A stretch of DNA of 64,000 nucleotides from Streptomyces bungoensis (GTDB lineage Bacteria > Actinomycetota > Actinomycetes > Streptomycetales > Streptomycetaceae). The notes below the pieces were generated by a model. It was not told where the DNA came from, did not search any database, and saw only the letters and a list, made by a program, of their open reading frames with translations. The DNA is taken from contig NZ_KQ948862.1 of the NCBI RefSeq assembly GCF_001514215.1, positions 1-64,000 on the forward strand. The letters run 5' to 3'. Shown piece after piece: positions 7,028 to 14,902 of the stretch (the stretch's first letter is position 1; every line of letters begins with the position of its first letter). Made by a program: the position numbers and the translations under genes.

Positions 7028-9064
7028 TCACGGGAACGTCACCTTCCAGTCGTTGAGCGTGCCCGTGTCGTAGGTGGCCTGATCCTGCACCCGCAACTTC
7101 CAGGTGCCGTTGGCCGGTTCCGAGGAGGCGTTGACCGTGTAGGTCTCGTTGACGTTGTCCGCCGAGTCGGAGGACGAGAAGTTCTTCAGGCGGTACGCGG
7201 TGCCCGACGGACCGACGAGGTCGATCACCAGGTCGCCCCGCCAGGTGTGCGTGATGTCCACGCTCACCTGGAGGTTGCTCGGCGCGTTCCCGCTTCTGCC
7301 GGACACCGTGATGTTCGAGGTGACGGCGGGCCCGTTGTCCGGGATCGACAGCGGGGTGCTGTTCTCGTACGACGTCCCGCCGCCTCCGCCGCCGGAGCGG
7401 GAACCGACCTTCACGGCCGCCCAGGCGTCCTGCACCGCCTTGTACTCGGCGCTCGAGGTGCCGTAGAGCTCACCGGCCGCCGCGAGGGTGCCGGTGCGGG
7501 CGCCGGCGTAGTTCGTGGTGGACGTGAACTTGGTGGTCAGCGCCCGGTACCAGATCTGCAGCGCCTTGTCCCGGCCGATGCCGGTGACCGGAAGCCCGTC
7601 CGCGGTGGGCGAGTCGTAGCTCACGCCGTTGATCACCTTGGCGCCGCTGCCCTCGCTCAGCAGGTAGAAGAAGTGGTTGGCGACGCCCGAGGAGTAGTGC
7701 ACGTCGAGGTTGCCGACGCCCGAGTACCAGGAGTCGGCGGAGCCGCCGTCCTTGCTGGGCTTGTCCATGTAGCGCAGCGGGGTGCCGTCGCCGTTGATGT
7801 CGATCTTCTCGCCGATGAGGTAGTCACCGGGGTCGGAGGCGTTGTTGGCGTAGAACTCCACGCCGGTGCCGAAGATGTCGGAGGTGGCCTCGTTGAGGCC
7901 GCCGGACTCGCCGGAGTAGTCGAGGCCGGCGGTGTTGGAGGTGACGCCGTGGCTCATCTCGTGGCCGGCGACGTCCAGGGCGGTCAGCGGGTCGGCGTTG
8001 CCGGAGCCGTCGCCGTAGGTCATGCAGAAGCAGCTGTCGTCCCAGAAGGCGTTCACGTACGAGTTGCCGTAGTGGACGCGGGAGTAGGCGCCGACGCCGT
8101 TGTTCTTGATGCCGCTGCGCCCGAACGTGTTCTTGTAGAAGTCCCAGGTCTCCTGCGCGCCGTAGTGGGCGTCCGCGCCCGCGGTGGCCGCGTTGGACGT
8201 GGTGCCGTTGCCCCAGGTGTCGCTCGACTGGGAGAACAGGGTGCCGGTGCCCGAGGTGCCGTGGTTCAGGTTGTACGTCTTGTGGCCGCCGCGCGCCCCG
8301 TCGGTCAGCGTGTACGTCGAGCCCGACTGGGTCGTGGTCAGCGTGACCTGGCCGCTGTACTGGGTGTTGCCGATGCCGGTCCGGACGCCCTGGTACTCGA
8401 ACAGCTTCTTGCCGGTGAGGGCGTCGGTGACGACGTGCAGCTCGTTCGGGGTGCCGTCGTCCTGGAGGCCGCCGACGACCGACTCGTAGGCGAGGACGGG
8501 CCTGCCGGTCGCCGCCCAGATCACCTTGCGCACGCTGACCTCGGCCGACTTGGTGCTGCCGAGGGCCTCGGCGCGCCGCACCGCCTGCTTCCCGGCGTCG
8601 GCCCGCGGCACGGCGGGGGTGAGGCGGGCGACGTCCAGGACGGCGTTGCTCGCCCTGACGACGCGCCGGGTGGCGCCGGAGCCGGTGGTGTCGACGACGA
8701 GGTCGCCGCCGAGGACCGGCAGGCCGGCGTAGGTGCGCTCGTAGCGGGTGTGCAGGGTGCCGTCGGCGTCCTTGACGACGTCCCGGACGACCAGCTTCTC
8801 CTTGCCGCCGAGGCCGAGCGACCGGGCCGTCGCGGCCCTGCCGGCGTCCGCGTGGCGCAGCAGTTCGGCGCGCTGCGAGGGGGTGAGCCGCAGGGCCGCG
8901 TGGGCGGGGTCGATCCGCCCCGCCCGGTGGGCGGCGGCGGGGGCGGCGCTGGCGGCGCCCGCCTGGACGGCCGCGGCGATCAGCGCGGCGACGCCGGCGA
9001 GTGCCAGGGTGGCGGTGCGGTGGTGCGGGGTGTGGGAGGTGCGTCTGCGAGAGGTGCTACTCAC
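7028..9064 (-). CDS. Secreted M4 metalloprotease with C-terminal P domain (second of tandem pair)
   Basis: This 678-residue thermolysin-like protease has the same layout as its neighbour (signal peptide, FTP/PepSY propeptide, M4 domains; HEMSH at 368-372). A Gly-rich linker (SRSGGGGGG, near residue 560) leads to a roughly 105-residue P/homoB domain (SIPDNGPAVTSNITVSG, ITHTWRGDLVIDLVGPSGT, GTWKLRVQDQATYDTGTLNDW). P domains in bacterial proteases usually aid stability or substrate binding. The frame is open to 9250, but GTG 9064 is preferred: AAGGAG lies 5 bases ahead and the signal peptide then begins normally ([21 protein letters not shown]). The pair likely arose by tandem duplication. Confidence 0.94.
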   Translation of the reverse strand: MSSTSRRRTSHTPHHRTATLALAGVAALIAAAVQAGAASAAPAAAHRAGRIDPAHAALRLTPSQRAELLRHADAGRAATARSLGLGGKEKLVVRDVVKDADGTLHTRYERTYAGLPVLGGDLVVDTTGSGATRRVVRASNAVLDVARLTPAVPRADAGKQAVRRAEALGSTKSAEVSVRKVIWAATGRPVLAYESVVGGLQDDGTPNELHVVTDALTGKKLFEYQGVRTGIGNTQYSGQVTLTTTQSGSTYTLTDGARGGHKTYNLNHGTSGTGTLFSQSSDTWGNGTTSNAATAGADAHYGAQETWDFYKNTFGRSGIKNNGVGAYSRVHYGNSYVNAFWDDSCFCMTYGDGSGNADPLTALDVAGHEMSHGVTSNTAGLDYSGESGGLNEATSDIFGTGVEFYANNASDPGDYLIGEKIDINGDGTPLRYMDKPSKDGGSADSWYSGVGNLDVHYSSGVANHFFYLLSEGSGAKVINGVSYDSPTADGLPVTGIGRDKALQIWYRALTTKFTSTTNYAGARTGTLAAAGELYGTSSAEYKAVQDAWAAVKVGSRSGGGGGGTSYENSTPLSIPDNGPAVTSNITVSGRSGNAPSNLQVSVDITHTWRGDLVIDLVGPSGTAYRLKNFSSSDSADNVNETYTVNASSEPANGTWKLRVQDQATYDTGTLNDWKVTFP
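8004..8165. repeat. 162-base block identical to 5721-5882 (protease paralogue, copy 2)
   Basis: This is the partner of the block at 5721-5882, in the same orientation and the same reading frame. The paralogues differ at many positions in their propeptides and C-terminal parts, so the identity is local. Confidence 0.85.
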
Positions 9065-9249
9065 ACTGACTCCTTCTGCTCGACCGCGGGGTGCGCGGCC
9101 AGGGGAGACCGGACGGTGGGTTGGGGCGTCCGGGCAGAGCAGGGGTGGTGCGCGAACCACGTGCGCGTGCGGAGCGGGCCTGCGCAGAGCGCGCGATGGC
9201 TGTGGGGGCGCTGTGCGTCGGCCGTGGGAAGAGTGACAGCGGATCAGCA

Positions 9250-9286
9250 CACCTGTCAGGACCGCATCACAAACTTGGCCGGAAAT
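9250..9286 (-). promoter_or_regulatory. Shared upstream element of the proteases (copy 2)
   Basis: TGTCAGGACC at 9254-9263 and TTGGCCGGAAA at 9275-9285 repeat the arrangement seen at 6897-6927 with the same 11-base gap. A further TTGGCCGGA occurs at 9325-9333, 50 bases away. It lies about 190-220 bases upstream of the GTG start. The remaining sequence to 9361 holds no gene that I can see. Confidence 0.6.
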
Positions 9287-9361
9287 CGTTCGTTGACCGG
9301 ATGTTCATGTTCGTTATACGGACTGTTGGCCGGAGTGTACGGGGCGCGGGACCCGTTCCCG

Positions 9362-11128
9362 CTACGAGTCCTCCCGCGGATCCCCGTGCCACGTGCGCCA
9401 CAGGGACGCGTACGTGCCGCCCGCCGCCACCAGTTCGTCGTGGGTGCCCAGTTCGGTCAGGAGGCCGTGCTGCATGACGGCCACCCGGTCGGCGTCGTGG
9501 GCGGTGTGCAGGCGGTGGGCGATGGCGATGACCGTTCGGGACTCCAGGACGGCCGCCAGGGCGCGTTCGGTGTGACGGGCGGTGGTGGGGTCGAGCAGGG
9601 CCGTGGCCTCGTCGAGGACGAGGGTGTGCGGGTCGGCCAGCACCACCCGGGCCAGGGCGAGTTGCTGGGCCTGGGAGCCGTCGGTGGGGTGGCCGCCCGG
9701 GCCGAGGGGGGTGTCGAGGCCGGACGGCAGGGCGCGGACCCAGTCGTCGGCGCCGACGGCCGTCAGCGCCTGCCACAGGTCGGCGTCCGCGGCGGCCGGT
9801 TCGGCGATCCGGAGGTTGTCGCGGACCGTGCCGAGGAAGACGTGGTGCTCCTGGGTGACCAGCACCACCTGACGGCGCAGGCGTTCCGGCTCCAGCGACG
9901 CGATCGGCACGCCGCCGACCGTCACCGTGCCCGCCCCGGGGGTGTCGATGCCCGCGAGGAGCCGGCTGAGCGTCGTCTTGCCCGCGCCCGACGGCCCGAC
10001 CACGGCCAGCCGTTCCCCGGGCCGCACCGTCAGGTCCACCCCGCGCAGCACCTCGCCGCCGCGCTCGTAGGCGTACCGCACCCCGCGCACGTCGATCCGG
10101 TCGTCCGCCGGCTGCGGGCCGCCGTCCTCCGGATCCGTGCGCGGCGCCCGCGCCAGCCCCTCGACCCGCGCGAACGAGGCGCCGCTGGACTGCAGTTGCT
10201 CCACCCGCATCAGGATCTGGTCCAGCGGCTCGGTGAACTGCCGCAGGTACAGCGCCGCGGCCACCACCGCGCCCACGCCCACCGCGCCCCGCGCGTGCAG
10301 CCAGCCGCCGATCAGCAGCACGCCCACCACGGGCACCGTGTAGGTCACCTCGACCGCCGGGAAGAACACGGTCCGCAGGCGCAGCGTGTAGAAGCGGGTC
10401 CGCCGCGACCGCTCCAGCGCGTCCCGGCTCGCCGCGATCCGCCGCGGCCGCAGCCGGAACGCCTCCACGGTGCGCGCCCCGGCCGCCGTGGCCGCCACGA
10501 TCTCGGCGACCTCGGAGGTGGCCGCGCCCTCGGCCAGGTACCCGTCCCGGGCCCGGCGCAGGTACCAGCGCAGCGCCACCCAGATCGGGGTCAGCCCCAG
10601 CACCCCGAACAGACCCAGCAGCGGGTCCAGCGCGAACACCGCGCCGAGCACGAACAGCGCCTGCACGGTGCACACCAGCAGCTCCGGGCCGACGTCCCGC
10701 AGCGTGGTCCCGACGGTCGCCACGTCGGCCGTGCCGCGCGCGGTCAGGTCACCGGTGCCGGCCCGCTCCACCGCCGACGCGGGCAGCGCCAGCACCCGGT
10801 CGACGTACGTCTCGCGCACCCGGGCCAGCGTCCGCTCCCCGAACCGGTGCCCCACGTACCGCGCCCAGCGCGCCAGCACCAGCTGGGCCAGCGCGCACAG
10901 CAGGATCCACAGCGCCAGCCGGTCCACCGCGCCGACTCCGCGCCCCGCCCGCATCTCGTCGACGATCCGCCCGACCAGCCACGGCCCGGCCAGCCCCGCC
11001 CCGGCCGCCAGCGCGTTGAGCACCAGCGTGCCGGCGAACGCCCGTGCGTCCGCCCGCACCAGCCCCACGGTGGCCCGTCGTACGCCGGCCCGGTCCGCGA
11101 CCGGCAGCAGTCCTTCGCCCGTCGTCAT
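9362..11128 (-). CDS. ABC exporter half-transporter, catalytically competent partner
   Basis: This 588-residue type IV ABC exporter has an N-terminal six-helix transmembrane domain (to about residue 320) fused to an ATPase domain. Walker A is GPSGAGKTT with K384, Walker B is TLVLDEATALLD with the catalytic Glu, and the H-loop His is in IAIAHRL. The signature is TDGSQ (near 480) instead of LSGGQ. Its ATG overlaps the stop of the upstream gene by 4 bases (ATGA), so the two are translationally coupled. The upstream partner has the opposite defects, which indicates an asymmetric heterodimer. The substrate is unknown; drug or lipid export is typical for the family. Confidence 0.9.
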   Translation of the reverse strand: MTTGEGLLPVADRAGVRRATVGLVRADARAFAGTLVLNALAAGAGLAGPWLVGRIVDEMRAGRGVGAVDRLALWILLCALAQLVLARWARYVGHRFGERTLARVRETYVDRVLALPASAVERAGTGDLTARGTADVATVGTTLRDVGPELLVCTVQALFVLGAVFALDPLLGLFGVLGLTPIWVALRWYLRRARDGYLAEGAATSEVAEIVAATAAGARTVEAFRLRPRRIAASRDALERSRRTRFYTLRLRTVFFPAVEVTYTVPVVGVLLIGGWLHARGAVGVGAVVAAALYLRQFTEPLDQILMRVEQLQSSGASFARVEGLARAPRTDPEDGGPQPADDRIDVRGVRYAYERGGEVLRGVDLTVRPGERLAVVGPSGAGKTTLSRLLAGIDTPGAGTVTVGGVPIASLEPERLRRQVVLVTQEHHVFLGTVRDNLRIAEPAAADADLWQALTAVGADDWVRALPSGLDTPLGPGGHPTDGSQAQQLALARVVLADPHTLVLDEATALLDPTTARHTERALAAVLESRTVIAIAHRLHTAHDADRVAVMQHGLLTELGTHDELVAAGGTYASLWRTWHGDPREDS

Positions 11129-12840
11129 CGCAGGGCCTCCTCTGTGTCCTCGGCGTCGCGGGCCACCAGGGCCCGGTAGCCGGGCTCGTCGGCGAGCAGC
11201 CGCCGGTGCGGGCCGCTCGCGGCCACCTTGCCGTCGACCAGGAACAGCACCGTGTCCGCGCGGTCCAGTACCAGCGGCGAGCTGCTCGTCACGAGGGTGG
11301 TCCGGCCCTGCCGGGCCTCGCGCAGCCGTTCGGCGACCGTCGCCTCGGTGTGCGCGTCCAGCGCCGACGTCGGCTCGACGGCGAGCAGCACCTCCGGGTC
11401 GGCCAGCAGCGCCCGCACCAGCCGCACCCGCTGCCGCTGCCCGCCGGAGAGGCTGCGGCCCTGCCCGGCGACGGCCGAATCCAGCCCCTCCGGCAGCCCG
11501 CGCACGACGTCCTCGGCGGCGGCCGCGTACACCGCCCGGCCGAGCGCCGCCTCGTCGGCGGGGCGCGCCGCGGCGACGACCTCCCGCAGCGGCCCGGCGA
11601 ACAGGTCCGCCTCGTTGTCCGCGACCAGGATCCGGGCCCGCACGTCGGCCAGCGGCACCGCGTCGAGCCGCACCCCGCCCCAGGTGACCTCGGTCGGGCC
11701 GTACCGGCCCAGGCGGTCCACCACCGCGGCGGCCTCGGCGGGCCGGGCGGCCACCAGCGCCACCAGCCGCCCCGGCACCACCCGCACCCCGGACACCGGG
11801 TCCCGCAGCTCGGCGGCCCCGTCCGGCGCGGGCAGCGTGCCCTCGTCCGGCTCCGGCTCCAGCCGCAGCAGCCCCACGACCCGGCGGGCGGCGACCACGC
11901 CCCGGTTCAGGTCGTAGGCCATCTGCACGAAGAACGCCACCGGCCCGACCAGCACCGCAACGTAGCCGTACACCGCCACCAACTGCCCGATGCTCAGCGA
12001 CCCTTCGGCGGCCTGCCGGGCCGCGAGCCAGGTCACCACGGCCAGGAACAGCGTGGGCAGGCCCACCCCGAGCGCCTGCACCCAGCTCGCCACCGCGCCC
12101 ACCCGGTACCCCTGCGCGCGCAGCCGCTGCGAGTCCGCCCGGAAGGCGTCCGCGAACAGCCCCTTGCCGCCCAGTCCGTTGAGCACCCGCAACCCGCCCG
12201 CCAGGTCCCCGATCCGGGCCGCCAGCACACCCTGCCGCTCCCGATACTCGCTCTCCGCGCCCTGCAGCCGCAGCGTCAGCGGACCGGTGAGCAGCGCGAT
12301 CACCGGCACCCCCAGCAGCACCACCGCGGCGAGCTGCGCCGAGATCGCCAGCAGCAGCCCGGCCACCACCAGGTAGACCACCACGGAACCCACCCCGGGC
12401 CCGACCACCGTGAGCGCCGTCGCCAGCGTCTGCACGTCGCCCACCCCGATGGTGACGACCTCGCCGGCCCCGGCCCGCCGCGGCAGCACCGCCCCCAGCC
12501 GTGTCGCGTGGCCCACGACCAGCTTGACCGTGCGGAAGTTGGCGTCCATCCGCACCCGGGTCATGGTGCGGTGCCGCAGGATGCTCAGCCACGAGTTCAG
12601 CGAGCCCACCAGGAACATCGCCGCCGCCCACCCGGCCAGCACACCCGTCCGGCCCGGCACCAGCCCGTCGTCCACGGCCCGCGCCGTCATGTACGGCTGC
12701 GCGGCCATCAGCACCAGCCACACGCTGCCCAGCAGCGCCCCGGCCACCGACCGCACCGGCTGCCGCAGCACCAGCCACCACAGGAGGCGCCAGCCGCCCC
12801 GGGTGTCGGGCACACCGGGATCCTCGTACGCGTCGATCAT
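11125..12840 (-). CDS. ABC exporter half-transporter with degenerate ATPase site
   Basis: This 571-residue protein has a transmembrane domain with the exporter pattern (VWLVLMAAQPYMTARAVDDGLV, later LSIGQLVAVYGYVAVLVGPVAFFVQM) and a C-terminal ATPase domain. The Walker A region reads ALVAARPAEAAAVV (near residue 360) and lacks the Gly-rich loop and the Lys. Walker B reads LLAVEPTSALD, where the Asp is Val, and the H-loop is TSSSPL without His. The signature LSGGQRQR is intact. This domain therefore probably cannot hydrolyse ATP alone, but can complete the competent site of its partner at 9362-11128. The start ATG follows CGGGGGATGG. It opens a two-gene operon. Confidence 0.9.
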   Translation of the reverse strand: MIDAYEDPGVPDTRGGWRLLWWLVLRQPVRSVAGALLGSVWLVLMAAQPYMTARAVDDGLVPGRTGVLAGWAAAMFLVGSLNSWLSILRHRTMTRVRMDANFRTVKLVVGHATRLGAVLPRRAGAGEVVTIGVGDVQTLATALTVVGPGVGSVVVYLVVAGLLLAISAQLAAVVLLGVPVIALLTGPLTLRLQGAESEYRERQGVLAARIGDLAGGLRVLNGLGGKGLFADAFRADSQRLRAQGYRVGAVASWVQALGVGLPTLFLAVVTWLAARQAAEGSLSIGQLVAVYGYVAVLVGPVAFFVQMAYDLNRGVVAARRVVGLLRLEPEPDEGTLPAPDGAAELRDPVSGVRVVPGRLVALVAARPAEAAAVVDRLGRYGPTEVTWGGVRLDAVPLADVRARILVADNEADLFAGPLREVVAAARPADEAALGRAVYAAAAEDVVRGLPEGLDSAVAGQGRSLSGGQRQRVRLVRALLADPEVLLAVEPTSALDAHTEATVAERLREARQGRTTLVTSSSPLVLDRADTVLFLVDGKVAASGPHRRLLADEPGYRALVARDAEDTEEALR

Positions 12841-13102
12841 CCATCCCCCGATCGGATCGGCTCGGCTCGCCGGGAACGGCGAACGTATCCAGGGTGCGGA
12901 CGCCCGCTCCAGCGAATAAAGGGCGAGAAGGGGGCGCGCGCGGGTCAGCTCCCGGAGCGCGGACGGCTCATCCGATGATCCCCCGGCCGCACCCTATGGC
13001 CCCGCGGCCGCCGCCCGGTCGGGGGTCGCAGGACCGCGGGCCGACCCCGGTCGGGCCAAAACTCGGTGGGCGATGTCAGTGCCGGTCCGTAGGCTCGCGA
13101 TG
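12841..13102. promoter_or_regulatory. Divergent promoter region between two ABC exporter operons
   Basis: These 262 bases contain no gene. TAGGCT at 13090-13095 ends 7 bases before the ATG at 13103 and fits a -10 box of a leaderless transcript for the rightward operon. On the left, the AT-richer GCGAATAAAGGGC around 12913-12925 may belong to the leftward promoter. No palindromic operator was found. Confidence 0.45.
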
Positions 13103-14902
13103 ATGCCCACGACACGTGCAACCACCCAGGACCGTTCCGCCGTCCGCATCCTGCTGCGGCTGTGGCCCTACGTCCGCCCGGTGCGGACCCGGCTGTTCAC
13201 GGCCGCCTTCGTCGCGATCGTCGCCTCCTGCACGGGGCTGGTGATCCCGCTCGTGCTGAAGTGGATGGTCGACGGTCCCGTGGCCGGCCGCGACCCGGCG
13301 GGAGTGTGGCTCGGCGCGCTGTACCTGCTGCTGCTCGGCATCGCCGAGGCGCTCCTGTTCGGCCTGCGGCGCTGGCTGGTGGCCCGGCCGCTGTCGCACG
13401 TCGAGGCGGAGATGCGGGCGGCCCTGTATCGCCGCCTGCAGCGGCTGCCCGTGGCCTTCCACGACCGGTGGGCGTCCGGTCAGCTGCTGTCCCGGGCCAC
13501 GACCGACCTGATGCTGCTGCGCATGTTCCTCGCCTTCCCGCTGACCTTCCTGCTGGTCAACGGGGTGACGATCGCCGTCGGCGTGGTGATCATGCTGCTG
13601 CAGGACTGGGTGCTCGGGCTGGTCGTGCTCGGGCCGGCCGTCCCGGTGCTGTGGACCTGCGTGGTCTTCGAGCGGCGCTACGCCGAGGCGGCGCGGCGCG
13701 CCCAGGACCAGGTCGGGGACCTGACGACGGTCGTCGAGGAGAGCGTGCTCGGCATCCGCATCATCAAGGGCTTCGGCCGGCACCGCAGCCAGGCCCGCGC
13801 CTTCCGAGAGCTGTCGGGCACCCTGCGCGGCACGGAGCTGCACAAGGCGCGGCTGCTGTCCGTCATCTGGGGCGTCATCGTCACCCTGCCCGAGGTGGCG
13901 ATCGGGGCGGCCCTGGTGCTGGGCGCCGTGCGCGTGGCCGACGGCGACCTGTCCGCGGGCACGCTGGTCGCCTTCCTGAGCACGGCGCTCGCGCTGCGCT
14001 GGCCGGTGGACTCCATCGGCTTCCTGCTGGCGATGAGCCAGGAGGCGGCGACGGCCACGGAGCGGTACTTCGAGGTGATGGACGAGGAGCCCGAGGACCC
14101 GGCCGCGACCGCGGACGGCCGTGCGGCCGCCCGCACGGGCGGCGGCGCCGGGCTCCGGTTCGAGGACGTCCGGTTCCGCTACCCCGACGCCCCGCCCGGC
14201 TCCCCGCCCCTGCTGGACGGCATCGACCTGCACATCCGCCCCGGCGAGTCCATGGCCCTCGTCGGCGCCACCGGCAGCGGCAAGACGACGCTCACCGCGC
14301 TGGTCCCCCGGCTGCACGAGGTCACCTCCGGTCGCATCACCCTGGACGGCGTCGACATCACCGCCATGTCCCGTGAGGAGCTGCGCGGCAAGGTCGCCGT
14401 CGCCTTCGAGGAACCCACCCTCTTCTCGGCCGGCGTCGGCGAGAACGTGCTGATGGGCGCCCCCGACGGCGCCGGGGAGGCGGAGCTGGACCGCGCTCTC
14501 GCCATCGCCCAGGCCGAGTTCGCGCACGCCCTCCCGCAGGGCACCGCCACCCGGGTCGGCGAGCAGGGCCTGACCCTGTCCGGCGGCCAGCGCCAGCGCC
14601 TCGCGCTGGCCCGCGCGGTCGTCGGCCGGCCGGAGTTCCTCGTGCTGGACGACCCGCTGTCCGCCCTGGACGTGCACACCGAGGCCGCCGTGGAGGCCGC
14701 GTTGCGCCAGGTCCTCGCGGACACCACCGCGCTGATCGTGGCCCACCGCCCGTCCACGGTGCTGCTCGCGGACCGGGTCGCGCTGCTGTCGGGCGGCCGG
14801 ATCGCCGCCGTCGGCACCCACCAGGAACTGCTGCGCGGCAACCCCGAGTACGCGCACCTGATGTCCGGGGAAGAGGCCGGGGAACGGGAGGACCACCGAT
14901 GA
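13103..14902 (+). CDS. ABC exporter half-transporter with Asp in place of the catalytic Glu
   Basis: This 599-residue transmembrane-ATPase fusion has six hydrophobic helices in residues 20-320. Walker A is GATGSGKTTL (K394), the signature LSGGQRQRL (near 492), and Walker B LVLDDPLSALD, where the catalytic Glu is Asp (D517). The H-loop is IVAHRPST. An Asp there is the usual mark of the degenerate half of a heterodimeric exporter. Starts at 13073 and 13100 are also in frame. 13103 is preferred because TAGGCT ends 7 bases earlier, a spacing seen at other probable leaderless genes in this window. Its stop overlaps the next ATG by 4 bases. Confidence 0.88.
   Translation: MPTTRATTQDRSAVRILLRLWPYVRPVRTRLFTAAFVAIVASCTGLVIPLVLKWMVDGPVAGRDPAGVWLGALYLLLLGIAEALLFGLRRWLVARPLSHVEAEMRAALYRRLQRLPVAFHDRWASGQLLSRATTDLMLLRMFLAFPLTFLLVNGVTIAVGVVIMLLQDWVLGLVVLGPAVPVLWTCVVFERRYAEAARRAQDQVGDLTTVVEESVLGIRIIKGFGRHRSQARAFRELSGTLRGTELHKARLLSVIWGVIVTLPEVAIGAALVLGAVRVADGDLSAGTLVAFLSTALALRWPVDSIGFLLAMSQEAATATERYFEVMDEEPEDPAATADGRAAARTGGGAGLRFEDVRFRYPDAPPGSPPLLDGIDLHIRPGESMALVGATGSGKTTLTALVPRLHEVTSGRITLDGVDITAMSREELRGKVAVAFEEPTLFSAGVGENVLMGAPDGAGEAELDRALAIAQAEFAHALPQGTATRVGEQGLTLSGGQRQRLALARAVVGRPEFLVLDDPLSALDVHTEAAVEAALRQVLADTTALIVAHRPSTVLLADRVALLSGGRIAAVGTHQELLRGNPEYAHLMSGEEAGEREDHR

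Noticed and set aside
9065-9250. 62-residue extension of the second metalloprotease
   Set aside because: It would bury the signal peptide; GTG 9064 has a well-placed AAGGAG.
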